DNA of 64,000 bases, from contig WTFY01000018.1 in NCBI GenBank assembly GCA_011523795.1, positions 1-64,000 of the forward strand, in the 5' to 3' direction. This DNA comes from Gammaproteobacteria bacterium. GTDB taxonomy: Bacteria > Pseudomonadota > Gammaproteobacteria > UBA4575. The notes under the pieces are model-generated. The model was not told the origin of the DNA and did not search any database. It saw only the letters and a list, made by a program, of their open reading frames with translations. Shown piece by piece: positions 31,978-40,246 of this stretch (the stretch's first letter is position 1; each line of letters starts with the position of its first letter). The translations under genes and the position numbers were made by a program.

Positions 31978-32313
31978 GTGCTTAATTTTGAAGAAAAATT
32001 CATAGCAGATGAAAAGGAAAGGCTGAAGTACCTGCTGACACAACTCATGCCCCTGCTTGCAAGGGACCACACCTTAGAAGGTCAGGAAAACCACCGGGTT
32101 GTTTCGGGCATACTGAGGCAGAACTTGACACATACTGAATTGCTGGAAGAGCTCTGGCCAGTATTTGCAACCCCTGATGCAAAGCCCAAGCAACTTGTGC
32201 TGGCTGATGACGTTGAACGGAACCTTGGACCAAACCGTTCTGCCGAATACCTGGGCCTGCACGCAGATATCAGCTACATGGTGGTAAAGCACTTAACTGG
32301 CGCCCACAAGTAG
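31978..32313 (+). CDS. Conserved-looking hypothetical protein, 111 aa
   Basis: Starts at a GTG with no clear ribosome site (VLNFEEKFIADEKERLKYLL). It is mostly helical and charged, without membrane segments, signal or cysteines, and ends AEYLGLHADISYMVVKHLTGAHK. It follows the 48-residue gene by 12 bp and ends at a two-way hairpin shared with the tubulin-like gene A. I do not recognise it. It could be a regulator or a small partner protein of the flanking amidase or tubulin-like genes; nothing in the sequence says which. Confidence 0.6.
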   Translation: MLNFEEKFIADEKERLKYLLTQLMPLLARDHTLEGQENHRVVSGILRQNLTHTELLEELWPVFATPDAKPKQLVLADDVERNLGPNRSAEYLGLHADISYMVVKHLTGAHK

Positions 32314-32340
32314 GCAGTCGTGTGCCTGTGGAATCCAGAG

Positions 32341-32369
32341 CGGCTCTTTGCGAAATTCGCAAAGAGCCG
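32341..32369. terminator. Two-way terminator hairpin between convergent genes
   Basis: CGGCTCTTTGCG and its exact complement CGCAAAGAGCCG around an AAATT loop give a 12-bp stem. It lies 27 bp after the plus-strand 111-aa gene and 61 bp after the stop of tubulin-like gene A, so it can end transcripts from both sides. It marks the end of the tubulin-like gene set. Confidence 0.7.
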
Positions 32370-32430
32370 ACTCGCCATTCATCAGGGTTGCACTGTACCC
32401 GATTTGAAGCAGAAGTTATCGGAATGATCC

Positions 32431-33693
32431 CTAATTACACTGCTTTTGTTTAGCCTTGCTTAGCTTGTCGTAGGCACCTTTTGCATCGGCAAAACAGACA
32501 AGGTCAGTACTTGTGAGTCCAGGAAGAAGAATATCGGCATAAGAAGTCAGATGATCAAAAAATTCATGATGATCTATCTGGATGCTCGAATCTTCCGCAG
32601 TCAGAAAGCTGTCCTTGAGCCTTTGTGCCAACTTGTCCTGTAGGCGATCTACACCAATTTCACGCGGTGCATGCATGTGTACATCTGCATGATTTGTCCG
32701 GAACTCCTTGTTCAACCCGGAAAAATCATCAAGGTGATCAATCCACTGTTCTATCACCTTTCTCCACTTGCTTAAGGCTTCACCTGGTAGTACCTGTACG
32801 CCTGGATGTGTAAATTTCGCCAAATTGTAATACATCCATTTGCCAGACCTGTTGCTTTCATCGGCTGCCTGCAGCATGTGAGCCATCTCCAGACCGGAAT
32901 CCCGAACTGCATACCGCATGAATGAATCCTGGGCAAACTTGTTGGTTACTTCCTGACGGATCCGGTCGCGCACTGCCGGTACGCCAGTTTCCGTATAGGA
33001 TGTAAGCCGCTGCCAGGAATGTTCAGTGTTCACAACAAAAAAACCGCCTGTAAACGGGTTGTTTTGATCCTTTGACTGACCTCCGGTCATGCCGTCAATT
33101 TCGCTGAGGCCCGCATACAGGCTGGCAGGTACATCCCCATCCCCGCTATGCGGGAGTTGTCCTACACCGAATACCGGGATATCTTTTTTCAAGATGTCGG
33201 CTGCCAGGTGACGGGTCAGGTCTGGTGCCATGCCGCTCCCTGTACCGCCTGCCAAGTTAAAGCAAACCATAATTCGTGAAGGCAGTTCAGATTGCTCAGC
33301 ATGGTTTACAAATGCTGCCAAGGATGCTTCAAGACCACTTTGATCATCGCCAGATGCCTTGGCATACATAGCCTTGGCCTCTGCCCTAGACAAATGTCCC
33401 CCCGATTCAGCCAGAGAAATAGACTGGAACTGAAAGTGCTCAGCAGGAATTCCCTGCTCTTCAAGACGCTGGCTCAATCCAGCGGCATAACCCTTTACAC
33501 GCAACAGGTCATCCTCACCTGTATCTATTACCAGTGCTGCCACCCTAGCACGGGAATCCATCAGGACATCTTCAATCTCACCCGTTCGAAGTAACCCGTC
33601 TACATAACCCGCTCCAGAACGTCCAATTCCAATTGCACTTACGCTATACGGTGCAGATCCATCCGTTGCACCACCGGACTTAGTTTTAGCCAT
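32431..33693 (-). CDS. Tubulin/FtsZ-like GTPase family protein A
   Basis: A 420-residue protein of the tubulin/FtsZ superfamily. It has an N-terminal glycine loop AIGIGRSGAGYV (20-31) and the tubulin signature AGGTGSG (GGTGSG at 149-154). A stretch EVTNKFAQDSF may be the loop that completes the GTPase site between subunits. It shares with protein B the stretches FTHPGVQVLPGE, SKWRKV and FFDHLTSYADI, and the H-x-H-APRE motif. It lacks the Tyr/Trp-rich insert and the Cys-rich tail found in B and C. GAGGGTG precedes the ATG. Cell-division FtsZ is unlikely: no division genes are nearby and the body of the protein is very different. Confidence 0.8.
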   Translation of the reverse strand: MAKTKSGGATDGSAPYSVSAIGIGRSGAGYVDGLLRTGEIEDVLMDSRARVAALVIDTGEDDLLRVKGYAAGLSQRLEEQGIPAEHFQFQSISLAESGGHLSRAEAKAMYAKASGDDQSGLEASLAAFVNHAEQSELPSRIMVCFNLAGGTGSGMAPDLTRHLAADILKKDIPVFGVGQLPHSGDGDVPASLYAGLSEIDGMTGGQSKDQNNPFTGGFFVVNTEHSWQRLTSYTETGVPAVRDRIRQEVTNKFAQDSFMRYAVRDSGLEMAHMLQAADESNRSGKWMYYNLAKFTHPGVQVLPGEALSKWRKVIEQWIDHLDDFSGLNKEFRTNHADVHMHAPREIGVDRLQDKLAQRLKDSFLTAEDSSIQIDHHEFFDHLTSYADILLPGLTSTDLVCFADAKGAYDKLSKAKQKQCN

Positions 33694-33843
33694 AATTTGT
33701 CACCCTCATTTTTCTTTATCAAATCATTTCCCTTGTCTTATTGGTAAATCCTCCATAGGAAACCCTGATTATCGTGATGAAATAGTTTAAACCCTGCCTT
33801 CACCTCCACCTGAAATTATCTGAAAACAGCCGTGTGCAGTTTC

Positions 33844-34218
33844 CTAGTGGCGTGGGCCCTGATCAGGGTGTAGCAACAACCGTTCCACGCGCTGTCCCTT
33901 CATGACATGAACTTTCAGAATTTCGTCTACATCAGCTTCACAGCTGTACGTATACCAGACACCTTCAGGGTAGATAACGAGTGTTGGCCCTATTTCACAG
34001 CGATTCAAACAACCTGAGTGATTTACCCTGATGCCTTGGAGTCCGAGAGCCATCGAACGCCGGCACATATAGTCACAGAGTTCTTGTGACCCTTTTGCAA
34101 GACAGCTGCCTCGCCGATGAGATGCAGGTCTTTTGTTCGTGCAGCAGAAAATATGGACATCATAAAAAAGTTCTTCACTGCGAGCCTGCCTGCTGCTTAC
34201 ACTTCGCCATTCAGCCAT
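33844..34218 (-). CDS. Thioredoxin-like 2Fe-2S ferredoxin
   Basis: A 124-residue protein with the cysteine layout of the thioredoxin-fold 2Fe-2S ferredoxins: Cys25/Cys26, Cys39, Cys70 and Cys74 (HIFCCTNKR, GSCLAKG, NHSGCLNRCEIGP), then VIYPEGVWYTY. Such proteins carry electrons or serve redox sensing. GGAG lies six bases before the ATG. It lies between the peroxiredoxin and tubulin-like gene A on the same strand, with wider gaps (179 and 150 bp) than elsewhere in the set. A small hairpin (34236-34255) lies just upstream. The electron partner is unknown. Confidence 0.85.
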   Translation of the reverse strand: MAEWRSVSSRQARSEELFYDVHIFCCTNKRPASHRRGSCLAKGSQELCDYMCRRSMALGLQGIRVNHSGCLNRCEIGPTLVIYPEGVWYTYSCEADVDEILKVHVMKGQRVERLLLHPDQGPRH

Positions 34219-34397
34219 GTGCTACTCCGCAATGCCTGTAGTCTTGCAACTACAGCGCCTTTCAACTCCCGTGAACAAACTGCCGCTTCAATGCTTCCAG
34301 AAAGTATTTTGCATTACTTTATCCAGTCAAGCTCCCACACGCGTTCCTACTCGCCTCGGTTGACCACTCAGGATTCAAGCCAGAATCTCACGTCAAC

Positions 34398-34892
34398 TCA
34401 CACAGCCCCAATTAATGCATCTGCACTGCTCGCCTCACATGCAAGAATGCTTTCCTCGATGTTCAGAACGGTCACCACACCATCCTTAACTATCATCGAG
34501 TAACGCTCGGAACGATCTCCCAGCCCGAAATCTGAAAGGTCCAGACCGAGACCTATAGACTTTGCAAATCCTGCCCCTGGATCCGTCAGCATCATGACAC
34601 TGCTGCCCGCACCGTGCTCTTGCGCCCATGCCTGCAAGACAAAGGGATCATTCGCGGATATGCATACAATGGTGTCAATACCCTTTGCAAGCAAATCGTC
34701 TGCGTGCTTGGCAAAACTCGGTAAATGCTGCTCTGAACATACAGGTGTGTATGCGCCCGGCAATCCAAATACAGCTACGGTCTTGCCCTCGAAAATCTCC
34801 TCACTGGTACTGGTACGCACATCCAAGGGCGAATCAGGACCCATCCATTTGAATACTGCAGACGGGACTCTGTTACCCACTTCAATTGCCAC
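34398..34892 (-). CDS. Peroxiredoxin, Prx5 type
   Basis: A 164-residue thiol peroxidase. The peroxidatic cysteine is Cys52 in PGAYTPVCSEQHLP, which is the Prx5 form, and a second cysteine near 151 (ILACEASSAD) may be the resolving one. It reduces hydrogen peroxide and organic peroxides. No glutaredoxin domain is fused. It lies between the CbtB-like gene and the 2Fe-2S ferredoxin gene on the same strand. Confidence 0.92.
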   Translation of the reverse strand: MAIEVGNRVPSAVFKWMGPDSPLDVRTSTSEEIFEGKTVAVFGLPGAYTPVCSEQHLPSFAKHADDLLAKGIDTIVCISANDPFVLQAWAQEHGAGSSVMMLTDPGAGFAKSIGLGLDLSDFGLGDRSERYSMIVKDGVVTVLNIEESILACEASSADALIGAV

Positions 34893-34993
34893 TGTGCACT
34901 CTCCTGTTATTCCTGATCGTTGGATGCCGGCAACTCGTCAGTTACTACTCACCGGCATCCCCGTGAAGCTTATGAGCTTAACTCAGCATGAAT

Positions 34994-35191
34994 TCAGTGG
35001 CATGGAAACGAAAGCACATGGCGAACATCATGTGCCGCATTGTGGATCACCTCAGGCCCGGCAAAACCCACCGTGGATATGATAAACATACCAGTGAGAA
35101 TTGCTGCTGAAATGGCAAAGAATCTTTTCCATCCTGCAACTTCATATTGAATAGAGATTAAGCGGTCTGTCGCTTCTTTAGGTACGCTCAT
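34994..35191 (-). CDS. CbtB-like small membrane protein (cobalt transport related)
   Basis: A 65-residue protein with one membrane helix (about 22-44, FFAISAAILTGMFIISTVGF) and a C-terminal HNAAHDVRHVLSFPCH. The ending H-D-x-R-H-x-x-x-F-P-C-H is the mark of CbtB, a predicted cobalt uptake component whose usual partner CbtA is not found here. The ATG at 35191 has AGGAGA seven bases upstream; a TTG at 35224 would give 76 residues. It follows the CobW-type gene by 64 bp, which fits a metal role. Confidence 0.75.
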   Translation of the reverse strand: MSVPKEATDRLISIQYEVAGWKRFFAISAAILTGMFIISTVGFAGPEVIHNAAHDVRHVLSFPCH

Positions 35192-35255
35192 TATTATTTC
35201 TCCTATGCTCTGTGTTTGTATCAAATTTGTTGTAGTACATTGAGTTGATAATCAT

Positions 35256-36245
35256 TCAGTTCCCAGGCACAACGCACGTTGCAAAGCCTTCGGCAAATTC
35301 ATCTTGATCAAGGTTTTTACCAATCATCACATATTCGGTAACTTTTTCTTCATCTGGAGCCCAAGGACGTTCAGGTTGCATCGAAGTTAACATGCGTACA
35401 CTTTGAAACACCACGCGTTCCTTGAAACCCTGCGCATTAAAAATACCTTTTGTACGGTACATGTCTTCACCGCGCTCCAAGAGCATCTCATTCAGCCAAA
35501 TCATGAACCGGTTCATATCAATAGGCCGTTCCTCACGCAGGACAAATGACCCAACAGACTGATCATGCTCGTGCTCGGTGCCCTCGAGCAGTGTCGGGTC
35601 CAGTTGTAGTTTTTCTCCCAATTCGAAGGCGCCCACACCGAAAACCTTGTCGATCTCTATGTCGCTGTTCTTGGTGTGGTAAACCTTTGCAATGGAATTG
35701 GATTTCCGTATCACCTGCTCGACCTTCTTCAGTTCCTCACTGGACACGAGGTCGGTTTTATTCAAAAGAATGATGTCTGCAAACGCAATTTGCTCTTGCG
35801 CCTCTTCGCTTTGTGCAAGATTTTGTTCAAGGTTGACTGCATCAGCCAGGGTGATGAACGAATCAAGCCTGGTCCTGGAAGTCAGCTTGTCTTCCAAAAA
35901 GAATGTGGAAGCGACCGGTGCCGGGTCAGCCAGTCCTGTGGTTTCAATCAGGATCGCATCAAGTTCTGATCGCTTTTGCAATCTCTCTAGCGTATCTATC
36001 AGGTCACCACGCACAGTGCAGCACAAGCACCCGTTGTTGAATTCCACCAATTCTTCTTGATCATCTTGAACGATCAGCTGTCCGTCTATGCTGATCTCAC
36101 CAAACTCATTCACAATTACCGCAATATTTCTGCCATGCTGCTCGGAGAGGATCCGGTTAATCAGCGTAGTCTTTCCTGACCCCAGGAATCCTGTCACCAC
36201 AGTGACCGGTATACGCCCGCCCGATTGCTTCGCAGCTTCTTCCAT
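35256..36245 (-). CDS. CobW/P47K-type metal chaperone GTPase
   Basis: A 329-residue G3E GTPase of the COG0523 type. Walker A is GFLGSGKT (19-26), the metal-binding motif is CLCC at 73-76 in NNGCLCCTVRG, and the G4 motif is LNKTD. The C-terminal domain has RTKGIFNAQGF. A short EHEHD stretch adds possible metal ligands. This family delivers zinc, cobalt or iron; one member activates nitrile hydratase, usually next to an amidase gene. No nitrile hydratase is seen here. The ATG at 36245 is preceded by GGAGAGG. It lies 29 bp after tubulin-like gene B. Confidence 0.9.
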   Translation of the reverse strand: MEEAAKQSGGRIPVTVVTGFLGSGKTTLINRILSEQHGRNIAVIVNEFGEISIDGQLIVQDDQEELVEFNNGCLCCTVRGDLIDTLERLQKRSELDAILIETTGLADPAPVASTFFLEDKLTSRTRLDSFITLADAVNLEQNLAQSEEAQEQIAFADIILLNKTDLVSSEELKKVEQVIRKSNSIAKVYHTKNSDIEIDKVFGVGAFELGEKLQLDPTLLEGTEHEHDQSVGSFVLREERPIDMNRFMIWLNEMLLERGEDMYRTKGIFNAQGFKERVVFQSVRMLTSMQPERPWAPDEEKVTEYVMIGKNLDQDEFAEGFATCVVPGN

Positions 36246-36274
36246 TACCAAATCCTCTCCAGCATGTGCTTGTA

Positions 36275-37945
36275 TTACGGCGTTGGAACAACCGTCTTGG
36301 TCATCATGTCGATGCCTTCTGCAAGGATCGACGTGCGGTCTGCTGGCGGCAGTGTATCACCCCGCATTTGGTCATACGGAACCACTACCCAGCAGGCACA
36401 ACCCCACAGGCATTCGCCAGCCATGCCATTGAAACGGATCGCTGGCTCAGACATCATCACGCCCAAATCAAGCAGCCACGAATGAAGCAGCAGCTTTCCT
36501 TCCCAATCGTGGGTATCGTATGCCTCGCGCGATTTCCAGAAGACATCGAGATCGGTCTTTGCCATGCCTGGCAGAATGATATCTGCATAGGAAGTCAGGT
36601 GATCGAAGAACTCATGGTTACTGATCTGAAACGTTGAATCATCGCCTGAAACCAGAAACTTGTCCCTGATCTTGGCCTCCAAGGCACTGTCAAGCTCATC
36701 GAAACCAAGTTCGCGTGGTGCATGCGCGTGCACCTCGGCATAGTCAGTCCTGAAATCCTTGCTGACCCCTGAGTAGTCATCAATATGTCCTACCCACTGA
36801 TCCATCACCTTACGCCACTTGCTGATCGGTTCACCTGGAAGCACCTGCACTCCAGGATGCGTGAACTTCGACAGGTTGTAGAGCGTCCAGTTTCGAGACT
36901 TCCCGCTGACTGTTTCATGGGGGGCACCCGTGAATCCTGCCGGCCTCAATGCGCGGAACAACAGCTTGCCGTCTTCCTTGTAGGCAAAGCGCATGAATGA
37001 ATCCTGGGCAAATTTGTTGGTCACCTCATTAGCAATTCGGTGACGAACCTCAGGATCTATATTGCGGTTTCTGTCGTCGTTCTGCGTATAGGATGACAGC
37101 CTTTGGAAAGAGTGCTCGGTGTTAACCGCCATGAATCCGCCAGTAAACGGGCTTTTATACAAATCGCCCCATACTGCGCAAACTCCAGCATTCTTGTCAT
37201 CATCAAGCATGCAGTCAATCTCATTCAGCGTCGGAAATATTGCTGGATTCACGGCTTCTCCGTCGCCACTGTTGGGAAGCTGCCCTACACCTACCACGGG
37301 GATGCGCCGTCCGAGCTTGACCGAAGACAAGTGGCGTGCCAAGTCGACCATGATGCCACTGCCAGTACCTCCATTAATGCTGAAACAAGTCAGCACCATG
37401 GACGGCAGCTGAGCCTGCTCGACATGATCGGCAAACCTCTGCAGAGCCCTTTCCATCGGGCGGTCCCCATCGTAATAGGCTCGTGCATACAGTGCTTTAG
37501 CAACGGCCCGAGGGATATGGTCTCCAGCTTTCGGCATCGTCAGATTGGATGGAAGCCATGGTTCGTAATTAGGGTTCCAGTAATACCTTGGATACTCAAG
37601 TTTCAGAAACTCGCGCATCCTTCTCAAGGAATTAAACAGGTCATCACGCTCCGGGATCTCCAGGCTAATCGCCTCGAACTGGAAACGCTCCTCGGGTATG
37701 CCGCGTTCTCTCAAACGCTCTCGCAGACCCGCGGCATAGTCCTTGGCCTGAAGCATGTCCTCTTCACCAACATCGACAACCAGTGCCGCAATTCTTGCTC
37801 GAGGATCCTCCAGGATGTCTTCCACCTCACCCGTGCGTAACATCCCATCCACATAGCCTGCGCCGGTTCGGCCAATTCCGACCACATGGATGCAATGCGG
37901 CGCCTGTTCACCGGTTGCACTGTGATACATTGATTTTTGTGCCAT
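36275..37945 (-). CDS. Tubulin/FtsZ-like GTPase family protein B
   Basis: A 556-residue tubulin/FtsZ superfamily protein. The glycine loop is VVGIGRTGAGYV (21-32) and the nucleotide signature NGGTGSG (GGTGSG at 192-197). Residues 104-133 form a Tyr/Trp-rich block identical in protein C. NKFAQDSF is shared with A. The C-terminus has GECLWGCACW with Cys512, 516 and 518, also in C but not A. AGGAGG lies seven bases before the ATG at 37945. It lies between the 108-aa unknown and the CobW-type gene. Its function is unknown; polymer formation is a family-based guess. Confidence 0.8.
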   Translation of the reverse strand: MAQKSMYHSATGEQAPHCIHVVGIGRTGAGYVDGMLRTGEVEDILEDPRARIAALVVDVGEEDMLQAKDYAAGLRERLRERGIPEERFQFEAISLEIPERDDLFNSLRRMREFLKLEYPRYYWNPNYEPWLPSNLTMPKAGDHIPRAVAKALYARAYYDGDRPMERALQRFADHVEQAQLPSMVLTCFSINGGTGSGIMVDLARHLSSVKLGRRIPVVGVGQLPNSGDGEAVNPAIFPTLNEIDCMLDDDKNAGVCAVWGDLYKSPFTGGFMAVNTEHSFQRLSSYTQNDDRNRNIDPEVRHRIANEVTNKFAQDSFMRFAYKEDGKLLFRALRPAGFTGAPHETVSGKSRNWTLYNLSKFTHPGVQVLPGEPISKWRKVMDQWVGHIDDYSGVSKDFRTDYAEVHAHAPRELGFDELDSALEAKIRDKFLVSGDDSTFQISNHEFFDHLTSYADIILPGMAKTDLDVFWKSREAYDTHDWEGKLLLHSWLLDLGVMMSEPAIRFNGMAGECLWGCACWVVVPYDQMRGDTLPPADRTSILAEGIDMMTKTVVPTP

Positions 37946-38048
37946 CACTCAACCTCCTGCTTTTTTTAGTAAATATTTTGTATGCTTAAAATCGGATTAA
38001 GCAATTTTTTAAAACTACTGAATGCTTTACATCGAAAACGAGCAAGAT

Positions 38049-38375
38049 TCAGCATCTTGGTGTAAAGCCCGTATCTTCATCAAGAAAACCCAAATCGTAT
38101 AGAATATGCGCAGCTGACGTTGAACGTTCATCCGTGACATAGACCCGGTAATCTTCTACGAATAGCCCGGGGTCTTTATCAATCACACCTTCTTCAATCA
38201 GCCTGACTCCTTCCTCAAGATTATTTCTGCTCAACTGCGCTTTCCAAATCGGATTCTCTATATAAATCGCATCGTCATCACACCCCGTAACGGTCAGGGT
38301 CTTGCCACCTGCAACGGTAGGCACCTCCATCCCGTCCTTATATCTCTTTTTCACTAGCGCCCAGTCAAGTGGCAT
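38049..38375 (-). CDS. Unknown protein between tubulin-like genes B and C
   Basis: A 108-residue acidic, soluble protein (MPLDWALVKKRYKDG..., ENPIWKAQLSRNNLEEGVRLIEEG...). No signal or membrane helix is seen. The fold looks like a mixed alpha/beta small domain. It lies 44 bp after the stop of tubulin-like gene C and 103 bp before gene B, so it is probably co-transcribed and could be a partner of them. A GTG at 38387 is an alternative start. I do not recognise a family. Confidence 0.7.
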   Translation of the reverse strand: MPLDWALVKKRYKDGMEVPTVAGGKTLTVTGCDDDAIYIENPIWKAQLSRNNLEEGVRLIEEGVIDKDPGLFVEDYRVYVTDERSTSAAHILYDLGFLDEDTGFTPRC

Positions 38376-38419
38376 CGCTCTGGTCACCTCTTTACAAGCG
38401 CTTTCGCTGACGGCATCTG

Positions 38420-40012
38420 TTAGCCTGCCTCAGCTGCTGCAGTGCTTACATCCTGTTCAAGATCCGGCCCGCGAATCTGGTCATAGGGTACGACCACCCA
38501 GCAGGCGCAGCCCCACAGGCACTCTCCAGCCATGCCGTTAAACCGGATAGCCGGCTCGCAAAGCATGACGCCCAAGTCCACCAGCCAAGCATGACATTCC
38601 AGCTTCTGTTCCCACTCGTTCTGGTCATAGGCCTGGCGCGATTCGAAAAACAAATCAAAATCCAGCTTGTTTATGCAGGGCAGGACGAACTGCATGGACG
38701 TCGGGCCCAATCCGGCTGAAGCGGCAATCGCGGGTTCTGCCACCGGCGAAAATGACTTGCCCAAAGCCTCGGCCGCCTTGCACGCCCTGTCATCCTCCGG
38801 GTCAGCCGCCCGCATTTCCAGGAACTCCGGTTTATACGTGCTGCGAATTCCCAGGCGACCGGCCATATCATCACTCGCCTGCAGGTCCCCCTCGGTATCA
38901 GCAAATCCCAGCACATGCGCCCACCGGTTACCGTATGGAGTTCGAGCCGCAGCATGCTGCGTGGGTGGAGCGCCTACCCAGTTCAGCATCCTGAGTGTTT
39001 CCCAAAGATCTATCCCGTTGTTGTGTGTCAGAAATGCCGAAACTTCCCGGTCCATTCGCGCATGGGTTGCTTCCAAGTCACGAGTTGTCTCCCAAACCGC
39101 CTTCTGGGGAACGACAATCACGCCACCGGTAAACGGATTCCGGTACAGGTCACCCCAAACGGACACCACACCCTTGTTCTTTTCCTCGTCCCCCATGCAA
39201 TCCAGCTCATTCAATGCAGGGAACAAATGACTGCCTCTATGGGCTTCGTCATCGCCTTCGCAGGGTAAAATTGCAACGCCAACTACCAGTGCACGCCTGC
39301 CAAAGCAGACATTCGAAAGATGACGTGCCATGTCGACCATGATCCCGCTGCCCGTACCGCCGCCTAGGCCAAACACTACAGCCACCACGGATTGACCTGG
39401 CAGATTGTCGACATTCTCGGCAAAACGCTTCATCGCATCACGCATCGGACGTGTGCCGTCATAGTAGCTTTTTGCATAAATGGCTTTTGATACCGAGCGC
39501 TGGAAGTGTTCCCCTTCCTTGGGCAAGCTGATGCCTGAAGGCAGCCAAGGCTCGTAGTTTGGATTCCAGTAGTACCGGGGATATTCGAGTTTCAGAAATT
39601 CACGCATTCTGCGCAAACTGTTGAAAAGTTCATCCCGCTCAGGGACTTCGAGTGCCACCGTTTCAACATTTGCAACATCCCCAGGCAGCTTTCCAGCAAG
39701 TTCAGATACCTGGAGGAGGTCCTGGTCACCAATGTCAACGGCGAGTACATTCAACGGGGCACTGTCGGATTCGACCTGACGTTCTGCTTTCTCTCGTAAA
39801 ATCTGTGCAATGACGTCTGCGCCTGTTTTGCCTATCCCCACCACTGAAACCGAGCATGGCGTAGTATCCTCTGCACCGATTCGATGTATTCCACGCTGAA
39901 GCGCACTCAGCTTTCTCCTGGCCAGCTTTTCTTCAGCTGTCAACGAAGAAGCGCCTGAAGCCTTGGATTTGGAAGGTCCCTTTCTGGGTGGGGATGGATT
40001 TTTTGTAGCCAT
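38420..40012 (-). CDS. Tubulin/FtsZ-like GTPase family protein C
   Basis: A 530-residue relative of A and B. A Lys/Ser/Pro-rich N-terminal tail (1-45, MATKNPSPPRKGPSKSK) comes before the glycine loop VVGIGKTGADVI (57-68) and GGGTGSG (217-223). It shares with B the block 130-159 and the C-terminal AIRFNGMAGECLWGCACW (Cys498, 502, 504). The region matching NKFAQD of A and B reads NNGID, so its GTPase loop may be changed. The ATG at 40012 has GGAG six bases upstream. The tail suggests a nucleic-acid, membrane or partner contact. Confidence 0.8.
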   Translation of the reverse strand: MATKNPSPPRKGPSKSKASGASSLTAEEKLARRKLSALQRGIHRIGAEDTTPCSVSVVGIGKTGADVIAQILREKAERQVESDSAPLNVLAVDIGDQDLLQVSELAGKLPGDVANVETVALEVPERDELFNSLRRMREFLKLEYPRYYWNPNYEPWLPSGISLPKEGEHFQRSVSKAIYAKSYYDGTRPMRDAMKRFAENVDNLPGQSVVAVVFGLGGGTGSGIMVDMARHLSNVCFGRRALVVGVAILPCEGDDEAHRGSHLFPALNELDCMGDEEKNKGVVSVWGDLYRNPFTGGVIVVPQKAVWETTRDLEATHARMDREVSAFLTHNNGIDLWETLRMLNWVGAPPTQHAAARTPYGNRWAHVLGFADTEGDLQASDDMAGRLGIRSTYKPEFLEMRAADPEDDRACKAAEALGKSFSPVAEPAIAASAGLGPTSMQFVLPCINKLDFDLFFESRQAYDQNEWEQKLECHAWLVDLGVMLCEPAIRFNGMAGECLWGCACWVVVPYDQIRGPDLEQDVSTAAAEAG

Positions 40013-40246
40013 TTCTGTCTCCATTCTTATGAGCTTGTATTAGGAGTCAGCTCTCGCATTCCCTACACGAATGACTGAGTGCCATATTGTATGACTTATT
40101 CAGCGGGCGTGCAATAACATAACACAATGTTTTTTTCCATTGTTTATTTCTATCATGCTCTGTGAAGTCATGTAAGCAGTCTATAGAGTTGCCCCAATCA
40201 CCGTTATCGCTGGATCTCTGTTACATCCCTAGACCCAATCAAATTT

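Noticed and set aside
37103-37840. 245-residue plus-strand frame
   Set aside because: It is fully antisense to tubulin-like gene B, with no ribosome site and no protein-like pattern.
38667-39230. 187-residue plus-strand frame
   Set aside because: Antisense to tubulin-like gene C; low-complexity Ser/Ala composition caused by the codon use of the real gene.
32431-40012. Cell-division FtsZ
   Set aside because: Three copies, no division or cell-wall genes nearby, and protein bodies with inserts and tails unlike FtsZ. Only the nucleotide-binding motifs match.
37103-40246. Recent tandem duplication of the tubulin-like genes
   Set aside because: The protein blocks shared by B and C differ at many synonymous sites, so the duplication is old.
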